Positions 1 through 5,749 of a stretch of 9,996 nt of DNA are shown here, in pieces. The DNA is taken from contig JAZSEL010000134.1 of assembly GCA_045531685.1 (NCBI GenBank), positions 1-9,996 of the forward strand, read 5' to 3'. A program made the translations under genes and the position numbers. Source of the DNA: RGIG8767 sp045531685 (GTDB taxonomy: Bacteria > Bacillota > Clostridia > Lachnospirales > Lachnospiraceae). The notes below the pieces were generated by a model. It was not told where the DNA came from. It saw nothing but the letters and a program-made list of their open reading frames with translations, and searched no databases. How positions within the stretch are numbered: the first letter of the stretch is position 1; each line of letters starts with the position of its first letter.

Positions 1-1
1 C

Positions 2-904
2 CCGGGGCTGGCGGAAAACATGGAGTACGACAGCATACTTCTGGGCTCATCCATGACGACCAACTTTGATACGAGCAAGTTTATGGATGAAATGGGGCTT
101 AAGACCCAGAAACTCAGCTATAATGGCGCCTATCCGAAGGATCAGGACAATATTATGAAGATTGTCTTTGAGGAAAAAGGAGATACGGTTACTGACGTAT
201 TTTTGTGCGTGGACGAGCTCAATTATTCTGCAGATGTCGACACCACAAAGTATCCGGTTCCGGAGCATTTGTATGATGACAATCTGCTAAATGACGTGCA
301 GTACATCTGGAACAAGGATGTGTTGCTCAATTACATCTTGCGTCCGATGGTGGATACCAAGGATAAGTCCGACTGGAATCTGTTGTATAAACAAAACTAT
401 CTGGACGAGCATTACAATAAAGCTAGCGTTCTGATGTACTATGAGCCGGCGGAGGTTTCTACTGAGGAAGTTGACGCGGATATTTTTATTGAGGCCATTG
501 ATAAGAATCTGGATGTGAACATTTTGCCATATATTGAGGCGCATCCGGAGACTACTTTCCACATTTTTTATCCTCCGTACAGTATTTTGTACTGGTACAA
601 TCAGACCCGCCAGAATACCTTGGATGCGGTCATTGAGAAATACCGTTATATGACTAACCGTTTCTTGGAGTACGACAATGTGGAGGTGTACTTTTTTCAG
701 AATCAGGAAGAGGTCATTTGCAATTTGAATAACTACGCAGATTATACGCATTTTCATGGTAGGATTTGCGATTATATGGTACAATGTTTTGCAAATGGGG
801 ACAGACGGGTTACCAAGGACAATCTGGAAGAAGAATTGTCCATCCTCTATGATTTGACAGTCGATTATGATTATGAAGCAATCTGGGACAATTGGTACGA
901 GTAG
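2..904 (+). CDS. SGNH/GDSL-like hydrolase of a surface polysaccharide locus, 5'-truncated
   Basis: The frame is open from base 2 with no upstream stop, so the gene starts before the window and the first ATG (base 20) is probably internal. Just after it comes an L-G-S-S-M motif (S10/S11 counting that Met as 1) followed by T-T-N-F, which matches block I (G-x-S) of SGNH hydrolases. Near the C-terminus D241-Y-T-H244 matches block V (DxxH), which supplies the catalytic Asp and His. Family knowledge: such proteins deacylate or acylate surface glycans and are often anchored by an N-terminal membrane helix, which here would lie upstream of the window. The middle is rich in Tyr, Asp and Asn, with no membrane segment visible. 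The gene ends 24 bases before the DUF6077-like membrane gene on the same strand, so they are probably co-transcribed. The fold is likely; the exact substrate is unknown. Confidence 0.7.
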   Translation, partial: PGLAENMEYDSILLGSSMTTNFDTSKFMDEMGLKTQKLSYNGAYPKDQDNIMKIVFEEKGDTVTDVFLCVDELNYSADVDTTKYPVPEHLYDDNLLNDVQYIWNKDVLLNYILRPMVDTKDKSDWNLLYKQNYLDEHYNKASVLMYYEPAEVSTEEVDADIFIEAIDKNLDVNILPYIEAHPETTFHIFYPPYSILYWYNQTRQNTLDAVIEKYRYMTNRFLEYDNVEVYFFQNQEEVICNLNNYADYTHFHGRICDYMVQCFANGDRRVTKDNLEEELSILYDLTVDYDYEAIWDNWYE

Positions 905-928
905 GTTGCGGAAAGGCATCGTTAATTT

Positions 929-1999
929 ATGTTAGGACAAATCTTGACATTGATATTAATATTGGGAGTCATTCCCTTTTGCATTGGGTTGATTCCGGTA
1001 AAATTAATGGAGAAGCACTACAGGAGCATAGGTGTTACGTATATTTCAGGTTTCATCACCTATCTGGCAGTATTCCAGATTCTTGTGGTACCGATTGTGA
1101 TTTTGCATAATTGGGGCATGCAGTTGGTCGTGCCTTTGTTCTCAATTATCAGTGTGCTCTTGGCAGTGGCAGGCGTAGTGCTTGCTGTTTTGGATGTGAA
1201 AAAAAACGGAGCGTTTATCGGTAAGGAAGGATTTCCGCAGTTTTCCGGTTTTCGGAAAGAAGAAGGCGTATATTGGATAGTAGCCCTGCTCTTGATTGCT
1301 TTCCAGATGTTTATGGCATTTACCATGACCTCTTTTGATGGTGATGATGCCTATTATGTGGTGCAGTCGGTATTAGCGGATGAGACAGATACCTTGTACC
1401 GGATTCTTCCGTACACAGGGCTTACCACATCCTTGGATTTGCGTCATGCATTGGCAGTTTTTCCAATCTGGATTGCGTATGTAGCCCGAATGAGCGGTGT
1501 TCATGCAACAATTGTGGCTCATTCCGTGTTACCACTTGTGTTAATCCCGTTAACCTATGGGATTTATCATCAGATTGGTAAAGTGATTTTGAAAAGGGAA
1601 AAACATAAACTCCCGATATTTATGATTTTTGTCAGCTTGTTGCAGATATTCGGAAATGTGTCCATATATACGGATTCCACATTTTTCCTGACACGTACCT
1701 GGCAGGGCAAATCCATCCTTGCAAATGTGGTATTACCGGCCATCATATGGTTGATTTTATGGATATTTGAAAGTGAAAATTACGAGAAAGAGAACCGGGT
1801 GGGACTCTGGATTGTGTTGATTACCACCAATTTTGTGGCACCTATGTCCAGTACCGCCAGTGTGTTTTTGACAGCCATGCTCATTGGAGTAACCGGCCTT
1901 GTCATGGGAATTAAGGAACGGAGTATTCAGATTCCGCTCCGCCTTATGATTGGATGTATTCCACTGGTGATTTACGGAGTACTATTTTTGCTTTTATAA
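929..1999 (+). CDS. polytopic membrane protein, DUF6077/GT-C glycosyltransferase-like
   Basis: This 356-residue protein has about ten predicted membrane segments (roughly residues 4-24, 37-59, 66-89, 114-133, 173-188, 195-221, 228-247, 263-280, 305-327 and 336-356). After the fourth helix lies an acidic D137-G-D-D140-A-Y-Y motif, where GT-C enzymes carry their catalytic Asp residues in the first large outer loop. A second conserved-looking loop motif is T-R-T-W-Q-G-K-S (255-262). The overall pattern recalls DUF6077 proteins of Clostridia, seen near SGNH hydrolases in glycan loci. The role is inferred: glycosyl transfer from a lipid-linked donor, or related envelope glycan work. The ATG at 929 is the first possible start because an in-frame TAA lies at 923-925. 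A GAAAGG at 911-916 is a distant Shine-Dalgarno (12-base spacer). A TTG at 944 preceded by AGGA is a weaker alternative. The stop overlaps the ribosome site of the next gene. Confidence 0.65.
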   Translation: MLGQILTLILILGVIPFCIGLIPVKLMEKHYRSIGVTYISGFITYLAVFQILVVPIVILHNWGMQLVVPLFSIISVLLAVAGVVLAVLDVKKNGAFIGKEGFPQFSGFRKEEGVYWIVALLLIAFQMFMAFTMTSFDGDDAYYVVQSVLADETDTLYRILPYTGLTTSLDLRHALAVFPIWIAYVARMSGVHATIVAHSVLPLVLIPLTYGIYHQIGKVILKREKHKLPIFMIFVSLLQIFGNVSIYTDSTFFLTRTWQGKSILANVVLPAIIWLILWIFESENYEKENRVGLWIVLITTNFVAPMSSTASVFLTAMLIGVTGLVMGIKERSIQIPLRLMIGCIPLVIYGVLFLLL

Positions 2000-2012
2000 A
2001 GGATAGAAAAAT

Positions 2013-2771
2013 ATGCAGACAATAATGACAACTTTTAAGGATTACGGAGGAACGGGATATTATACCATCCTATTTGTTCTTTCCTTAATCTATTTGGGAT
2101 TTACAGAGGAAGACAAACGCGTCCGGACGATTCTTGTATACATTCCGGCAGTAATGATGTTACTGTTCTTCCTTCCGGTATTTTATGTGTTGTATAACGA
2201 ATTGGATAGCGGAACCTATTACCGGATTCTTTGGCTCATGCCAATGACTGTGGTAATCGCCTACGCAGGCTGTAAACTAATTGGTCACCATGTAAAATTA
2301 GGCGTGCTTGTGGCAGCGCTTGTATTAATTATCAGCGGAACCTGCGTATACAAGAGTCAGTACATCAGCAAGGCGGAAAACCTATACCATCTACCACAAG
2401 AAACCATTGAAATTTGCGATATGATTAAACCGGCAGAGGGAGAAGAACGTATCTGGGCGGTATTTCCGCCGGAGCAGGTGCATTTCGTGCGCCAATATAC
2501 CACCACCATCCAAATGCCGTATGGACGTGAGAGTATTGAGACATCCTGGGGATACAGAAAGCATCCTCTTTGTGAACTCTTGATGAAAGAGTATGTTCCG
2601 GCCGAAGAACTTTCTGAGCTTTCCATTGAGAATAATTGTCACTATATTATTTTGTTAAAAAAGACGAAGATTGATGGAGATTTAAGCGAATACGCAATCG
2701 AATTAATCGGAGAAACAGAGAATTACTTGGTGTATCGGAACACACCGGTAGAATTTTATAAAAAGAATTAG
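2013..2771 (+). CDS. small membrane protein with C-terminal soluble domain, polysaccharide operon
   Basis: This 252-residue protein has four predicted membrane helices (about 16-30, 39-60, 70-89, 96-112) and then about 140 mostly polar residues, probably outside the membrane. The segment T-Y-Y-R-I-L-W-L-M-P (68-77) resembles a membrane helix start seen in Lachnospiraceae polysaccharide membrane proteins. It may be the second half of a bipartite GT-C-like protein whose first half is the preceding gene: together they give 608 residues, the size I would expect of a fused family member. It looks like a separate gene, however. It has its own AAAGGA (1998-2003) nine bases before the ATG, and its frame carries a TAG at 2004-2006. 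It is the last gene of the operon, with a terminator 13 bases past its stop. The molecular function is not recognised. Confidence 0.65.
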   Translation: MQTIMTTFKDYGGTGYYTILFVLSLIYLGFTEEDKRVRTILVYIPAVMMLLFFLPVFYVLYNELDSGTYYRILWLMPMTVVIAYAGCKLIGHHVKLGVLVAALVLIISGTCVYKSQYISKAENLYHLPQETIEICDMIKPAEGEERIWAVFPPEQVHFVRQYTTTIQMPYGRESIETSWGYRKHPLCELLMKEYVPAEELSELSIENNCHYIILLKKTKIDGDLSEYAIELIGETENYLVYRNTPVEFYKKN

Positions 2772-2783
2772 AGATACGATAAC

Positions 2784-2823
2784 AAACAGCGCTTTGAAAA
2801 GAAGAATTCAAAGCGCTGTTTTT
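2784..2823 (+). terminator. intrinsic terminator of the polysaccharide operon
   Basis: A perfect 15-bp stem (2784-2798 with 2807-2821, core CAGCGCTTTG) encloses an 8-base loop and runs into five Ts (2819-2823). It starts 13 bases after the stop of the last operon gene. Read on the minus strand it is followed by a weaker T-rich stretch, so it may also back up termination of the converging kinase transcript. Confidence 0.9.
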
Positions 2824-2830
2824 GTGATGG

Positions 2831-2853
2831 GACTAAAAGAGTTCCTTTTAGTC
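2831..2853. other. short hairpin between convergent terminators
   Basis: The inverted repeat GACTAAAAG / CTTTTAGTC is a perfect 9-bp stem with loop AGTTC. It lies directly after the plus-strand terminator and before the minus-strand one. No T-tract follows on either strand, so it is not a classic terminator. It could be an RNA 3'-end stabiliser or a remnant. Nothing else is recognisable in the 192-base convergent gap apart from the two terminators. Confidence 0.5.
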
Positions 2854-2891
2854 AGGATGCAGCTACATATCGATCCTTCCTTTTCTTTCAA

Positions 2892-2925
2892 TTAAAAACA
2901 CCACCGGAAACAACTGATGGTGTCC
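2892..2925 (-). terminator. intrinsic terminator of the kinase transcript
   Basis: On the minus strand ACACCA (2923-2918) pairs with TGGTGT (2903-2898). The stem is extended by T.G, C-G and G-C pairs around one mismatch, and is followed by TTTTTAAT. It lies about 40 bases past the kinase stop codon, which fits the end of the two-component operon. Confidence 0.75.
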
Positions 2926-2963
2926 TTATAAGGAGTCTAATCTATTTTTTCCATAATACGAAA

Positions 2964-4463
2964 TCAGTCCGTAAAAGAGGTCTTTTTATCCGGGAAAATA
3001 TACAAATCACCACGCGTTATGACTTGTATTGCTTCCTTATGGCGGTGCGTCTGAAGAAGAAAACGATTCTTGTGGTCAAAGATAAAGGTAAGCTTCTTCG
3101 TGTAAATACTCTCCCTGTCCGTATATTCACAAATATGTAAAGAAGCCTTGTATTTCTTCTTAATCTTCCAAATATCCATAAGTCCGATACCGCTTCCGCC
3201 TTCATTTGCATGAGTAGTATGAGGCTCATTACCAAGAGATTGGTAGGTGTCTAAGGAAAATGGAATACCGCTGTCTGAAATCTCCAAAAGAAAGTGGCCT
3301 TGTAAACTTCCCAGATGAATCAATACTTCTTTCTCAGCATTGGCATGCTTGGTTGCGATTAGAGCGTTATCAATCAAATCACCCAGCAGATGCAGAAGGT
3401 CGGCTTCTTCTATGGATTTACCAGCCAGTTCTTTCATATTTTCTTCCACATGTAATTTGTATGTAATACCGACTTCTTTTGCCCGTGTTTCCATAAAGGA
3501 AAGCATACCATCCACGGTGTGCAGTCCGGATTTTGGAAGTGCAGTTGTCTTTGCCAACTGCGTTTGTAAGATCCCTTGACGCTCCTTCGCCATATCCTGA
3601 AGCTGTGCACACAACTCCTTCCCGCGGGAAATCTGTTCAGTAGGAGTAGCATTCGTTGTATTTTCTAAGTGGTCTATTACGGCTGTCAGCATAGCATGAA
3701 TAATCTTGTTGTCCTTATGAACAATTTGAGCTAGACGGGCATTGTCTGCTTCTAAGTCTGCTATGGCCTCCTTTTGGTTCGCAATTTCATCCTCCAAAGA
3801 CTTCTCATTGGCTAGGCGTAGCTTCTCACGGTAGGTTTTCGTGATACGGTAACGCCAGTAGAAGAGTAAAGAAATTGAGGTCATTACTATAAACGAAAGC
3901 ATTATTATACGTGAGAAAAAACTTGAATTATCTTTGCGTAATAATTCTACATTAATAATGAATAAGAAATATATTGATAGCATAATTCCTGTGGAAATTT
4001 GAGTTTTTCTTATTAAATAGGAAATGCCATTACGAAAACGACGAATACTCATTAGTAATATGATGATGCAATATTGTAGAATTGCTATTATCAGGTATGA
4101 AAGTGAATAAGGGATAGCATTTGCAGTTTTGTAAATGTTTAATAAAAAAATACAGACTATGGTATTAGAGAGAGCAGATATTGCAAAAGATAAACTGTAA
4201 GCAACAACCATAGTCATAAATGATAGAGAAGGTTGGATATTATAATATAAAGTAGAAAATATGAAATTGAGTAGAAATAGTAAAAACAGATGTGCCGAAA
4301 AATTTAGTTGAGATAGTGAATATGTAATTATAGATGATATTAGTGAGATAATTAGTGTAATACAGTAGATATATTTTTGATGGTTGTATGAATTTAGTAA
4401 TTTGTTGTATACAAAATGACTACTGACACATATAGAGAAAATCCCAAATATATTAGATAACAT
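2964..4463 (-). CDS. GHKL-type sensor histidine kinase with multi-helix membrane sensor
   Basis: From the ATG at 4463 this is a 499-residue kinase. Residues 1-205 hold about seven membrane helices, with no large outer domain. A charged coiled-coil-like linker (about 206-248) leads to the dimerisation/phosphoacceptor site V-H249-K-D-N-K. An ATPase domain of the GHKL type follows: N-box D-L-I-D-N366, G1 box D397-S-G, G2 box G-G-S-G-I-G near 422-427. Architecturally this resembles AgrC/CitA-like kinases with an all-membrane sensor. It should phosphorylate the response regulator encoded just upstream on the same strand. An in-frame ATG at 4595 would add 44 hydrophobic residues but has no Shine-Dalgarno, whereas the ATG at 4463 has GGAGGT directly before it. 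That start also leaves room for the opposite-strand mini-gene. The sensor half is strikingly AT-rich compared with the kinase half. The ligand is unknown. Confidence 0.88.
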   Translation of the reverse strand: MLSNIFGIFSICVSSHFVYNKLLNSYNHQKYIYCITLIISLISSIITYSLSQLNFSAHLFLLFLLNFIFSTLYYNIQPSLSFMTMVVAYSLSFAISALSNTIVCIFLLNIYKTANAIPYSLSYLIIAILQYCIIILLMSIRRFRNGISYLIRKTQISTGIMLSIYFLFIINVELLRKDNSSFFSRIIMLSFIVMTSISLLFYWRYRITKTYREKLRLANEKSLEDEIANQKEAIADLEADNARLAQIVHKDNKIIHAMLTAVIDHLENTTNATPTEQISRGKELCAQLQDMAKERQGILQTQLAKTTALPKSGLHTVDGMLSFMETRAKEVGITYKLHVEENMKELAGKSIEEADLLHLLGDLIDNALIATKHANAEKEVLIHLGSLQGHFLLEISDSGIPFSLDTYQSLGNEPHTTHANEGGSGIGLMDIWKIKKKYKASLHICEYTDRESIYTKKLTFIFDHKNRFLLQTHRHKEAIQVITRGDLYIFPDKKTSFTD

Positions 4464-4466
4464 ATT

Positions 4467-4472
4467 ACCTCC
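4467..4472 (-). promoter_or_regulatory. Shine-Dalgarno site deciding the kinase start
   Basis: On the minus strand GGAGGT lies three bases before the ATG at 4463 (GGAGG plus TAAT). The spacing is short but the match is strong. Nothing comparable precedes the upstream in-frame ATG at 4595. Confidence 0.6.
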
Positions 4473-4515
4473 GCCTAGTAACAAAAAGTAACAAAAAGAA
4501 TCGGACAAAAGCAAA

Positions 4516-4544
4516 TTCAGACATAATGAAAAGGTACCTATACT
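4516..4544 (+). promoter_or_regulatory. candidate promoter of the 15-codon mini-gene
   Basis: TTCAGA (4516-4521) and TATACT (4539-4544) are separated by exactly 17 bases. The -35 matches four of six consensus positions and the -10 five of six. The predicted start near 4551 would put the ribosome site at the very 5' end of the RNA. Confidence 0.45.
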
Positions 4545-4564
4545 TCCTCCTAAAAAAAGGAGGA
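4545..4564 (+). promoter_or_regulatory. SD-sequestering inverted repeat before the mini-gene
   Basis: TCCTCC (4545-4550) and GGAGGA (4559-4564) form a perfect 6-bp stem around an A-rich 8-base loop. The 3' arm is the Shine-Dalgarno of the 15-codon ORF. A transcript starting near 4551 would lack the 5' arm and leave the site free. Any longer transcript from upstream would hide it, so only the local promoter would yield translatable RNA. Confidence 0.4.
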
Positions 4565-4570
4565 CAGAGT

Positions 4571-4618
4571 ATGTGGGAAGAATTTGTTGACGCATGGTAT
4601 AAAATGTTTTTTGGTTGA
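4571..4618 (+). CDS. putative 15-residue peptide gene between RR and kinase
   Basis: An ideal AGGAGG lies seven bases before this ATG. The ORF reads MWEEFVDAWYKMFFG and stops at TGA (4616-4618). A stable hairpin overlaps the stop and a textbook terminator follows within 23 bases, so a transcript of roughly 115 bases with its own start and end is predicted. The peptide is aromatic-rich (two W, one Y, three F), acidic near the N-terminus, ends in a hydrophobic M-F-F-G, and has no Cys, so it is not an AgrD-type thiolactone precursor. It lies antisense in the gap between the response regulator and the kinase. It could be a peptide signal, a tiny membrane-active (type I toxin-like) peptide, or the incidental ORF of a small regulatory RNA. 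No homolog is recalled. The expression signals are clear; the function is a guess. Confidence 0.5.
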   Translation: MWEEFVDAWYKMFFG

Positions 4619-4637
4619 TGGATATGTATCTATCAAC
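4614..4637 (+). other. hairpin overlapping the mini-gene stop codon
   Basis: GTTGATGGAT (4614-4623) pairs with ATCTATCAAC (4628-4637) through ten pairs including one G.T, with loop ATGT. It covers the TGA of the 15-codon ORF and precedes the terminator hairpin, so the predicted short RNA ends in two stacked stems. This suits a stable small RNA as well as a short mRNA. Confidence 0.5.
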
Positions 4638-4640
4638 TCT

Positions 4641-4665
4641 GCCACCAGATATGGTGGCTTTTTTT
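4641..4665 (+). terminator. intrinsic terminator of the mini-gene
   Basis: GCCACCA (4641-4647) and TGGTGGC (4652-4658) form a perfect 7-bp stem with loop GATA, followed by seven Ts (4659-4665). It works only in the plus direction because no T-tract follows on the minus strand. No other plus-strand gene lies just upstream, so it implies a dedicated short plus-strand transcript here. Confidence 0.85.
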
Positions 4666-4698
4666 ATGGAAAATGATAGGTTTATTGAAACTAAGAAT

Positions 4699-4716
4699 TA
4701 TGGTAAATATACCATA
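4699..4716. repeat. inverted repeat just downstream of the response regulator
   Basis: TATGGTA (4699-4705) and TACCATA (4710-4716) are perfect 7-base arms around AATA, two bases beyond the response regulator stop. It could be a weak hairpin that attenuates RR-to-kinase read-through, or an operator. It lacks a strong T-tract, so neither role is firm. Confidence 0.4.
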
Positions 4717-4718
4717 GT

Positions 4719-5504
4719 TTACACCTCATTCCGTATCTTCAACGCATAATAATGCACCAATTCCATGGTAGTTGGCATACCCTTTTCTGAATGAATTCTC
4801 GCAGTATAATATTTCAACAAATCCTCAATATCCGTATGCCGCCAAGCACTGCTGATAGCATTCTGCATGGCGCGTTCTACGCTGGAATCACTCTTTTGAT
4901 ACTTGGCAGCGATAGTGCTGGCAAGGTTGGCTTCCGGCTTGTGGTAGGTTAGTGTAATGGCGTCAATCAGGTAGCCATAGCCTACGGATTTCGGATTAAT
5001 TCCGATTAAGTCAAGTTCACGCTGAATCCGTTGACGAAGCTTGCGCTCTTGGACCTCAGGAGAGCCTGTAACAGGCGTAGTTACAGCTTTTGAGGCATTC
5101 TTGGAAAGAATGCCTTCACGCATCATACGAAGAAATTCAATGACATATTGGGTGGAATAGTCTGCTTCGTATTTTGCCAAAATGAAATCAGCACCAAGCT
5201 TTCTGGCAGACTCATGGGTAATGGAACTGGAATTATTGGTGGTAACCAGTACGTATGGTGTATGGGTCAGCTCAAGCCGGGAGAGGCCTTGTAAATAGAA
5301 AAGCCCATTACCTCCGCCTTTGTGCAGTTCCAAGTCAAGAATCACAGCGTCCGGAAGGTGGTATTTGGTAAGCTCTAAGGCTTCCTGTGAATTATTGGTA
5401 ATAGCCGTCAGGCTCATGTCGTCACACAAATCAAGATATCGTTCAAATTCAGTGCATATTGCGGTATCGTCTTCTACCAATAAAATGCTGAGTTGTCTGT
5501 CCAT
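4719..5504 (-). CDS. response regulator with Spo0A-type C-terminal DNA-binding domain
   Basis: This 261-residue regulator has a canonical receiver at 1-125: acidic pocket V-E11-D12-D13, phosphoacceptor D57 in I-L-D-L, T88/T89 and K111. A variable linker (about 130-155) leads to a C-terminal domain (about 160-261) that reads like the Spo0A effector domain. S-S-V-E-R-A-M-Q-N-A-I (207-217) parallels Spo0A S-R-V-E-R-A-I-R-H-A-I, and P-T-T-M-E-L-V (244-250) parallels P-T-N-S-E-F-I. The YcbB/GlnL-type domain is a related alternative. It is the likely partner of the kinase encoded downstream on the same strand. It has a GGGAG at 5515-5519 ten bases before the ATG and a promoter at 5556-5584. Because Spo0A itself is normally encoded in the sporulation neighbourhood with spoIVB, this is more likely a paralogous regulator than the sporulation master switch. 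Target genes are unknown. Confidence 0.88.
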   Translation of the reverse strand: MDRQLSILLVEDDTAICTEFERYLDLCDDMSLTAITNNSQEALELTKYHLPDAVILDLELHKGGGNGLFYLQGLSRLELTHTPYVLVTTNNSSSITHESARKLGADFILAKYEADYSTQYVIEFLRMMREGILSKNASKAVTTPVTGSPEVQERKLRQRIQRELDLIGINPKSVGYGYLIDAITLTYHKPEANLASTIAAKYQKSDSSVERAMQNAISSAWRHTDIEDLLKYYTARIHSEKGMPTTMELVHYYALKIRNEV

Positions 5505-5555
5505 AATGCTGTTTCTCCCAATTTATACTAAAAATCCCTTCTTTGACTAAATTTT

Positions 5556-5584
5556 ATTATATTCCAGAATGTGGCATAAAACAA
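5556..5584 (-). promoter_or_regulatory. promoter of the response regulator/kinase operon
   Basis: On the minus strand TTGTTT (5584-5579) and a perfect TATAAT (5561-5556) are separated by exactly 17 bases. This predicts a start near 5549 and a leader of about 45 bases before the regulator ATG. Confidence 0.65.
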
Positions 5585-5600
5585 TAAAATCGCAAAAATA

Positions 5601-5620
5601 TACAAGTATTCCAACTTGTA
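5601..5620. promoter_or_regulatory. 20-bp dyad, candidate operator in the divergent intergenic region
   Basis: TACAAGT (5601-5607) and ACTTGTA (5614-5620) are perfect inverted arms around ATTCCA. The dyad lies 17 bases upstream of the -35 of the response regulator promoter. That size and position suit a dimeric regulator, possibly the response regulator itself. It is not flanked by a T-tract, so it is not a terminator. Confidence 0.45.
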
Positions 5621-5641
5621 CAAAACGAAAAGAAACAGTTT

Positions 5642-5679
5642 CCAATAAAAACCAACAAAAACCAACGAAAACCAACAAG
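5642..5679. repeat. four phased CCAAY-A-tract direct repeats, candidate LytTR site and bend
   Basis: CCAA occurs at 5642, 5652, 5662 and 5672, each exactly 10 bases apart, separated by T/C plus runs of four to five As. The last three units are near-identical (ACCAACAAAA, ACCAACGAAA, ACCAACAAG). One-turn spacing puts all units on the same DNA face, and phased A-tracts are known to bend DNA. The array ends about 70 bases before the LytTR gene start and about 33 before a possible -10 (TAAAAT, 5713-5718) that lacks a recognisable -35. That is the usual position of an activator site. Binding by the downstream LytTR protein is inferred. Confidence 0.6.
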
Positions 5680-5749
5680 CCTGGAAAGAGGGAAATCAGG
5701 CGGAAAGAGCACTAAAATAGTAAAAGACAGGAGAAATGGGGAGAAAAAT

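Noticed and set aside
287..919. 210-codon ORF on the minus strand opposite the SGNH gene
   Set aside because: It lies fully antisense to a gene with recognisable catalytic motifs, has no ribosome site I can see, and its product has no recognisable domain. It is a shadow frame, as are the minus-strand ORFs at 1060-1326, 5557-6051 and 9526-9822.
1980..2013. Frameshift joining the two polysaccharide membrane genes
   Set aside because: The frames differ by one base, but the first frame stops at 1997-1999 and the second has its own stop at 2004-2006. No single indel restores one continuous frame, and the second gene has a good ribosome site.
4499..4527. CATAAT (4522-4527) as the mini-gene -10 element
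   Set aside because: No acceptable -35 lies 16-18 bases upstream, while TTCAGA/TATACT slightly downstream has exact 17-base spacing.
4571..4618. AgrD-type autoinducing peptide precursor
   Set aside because: At 15 residues it is too short, it has no Cys for a thiolactone ring and no charged tail, and there is no AgrB-like gene in the window. A different kind of signal remains possible.
5505..5749. Classical Spo0A boxes (TGTCGAA) or additional small genes in the divergent region
   Set aside because: No TGTCGAA or close match was seen on either strand, and no short ORF with a convincing ribosome site was found there.
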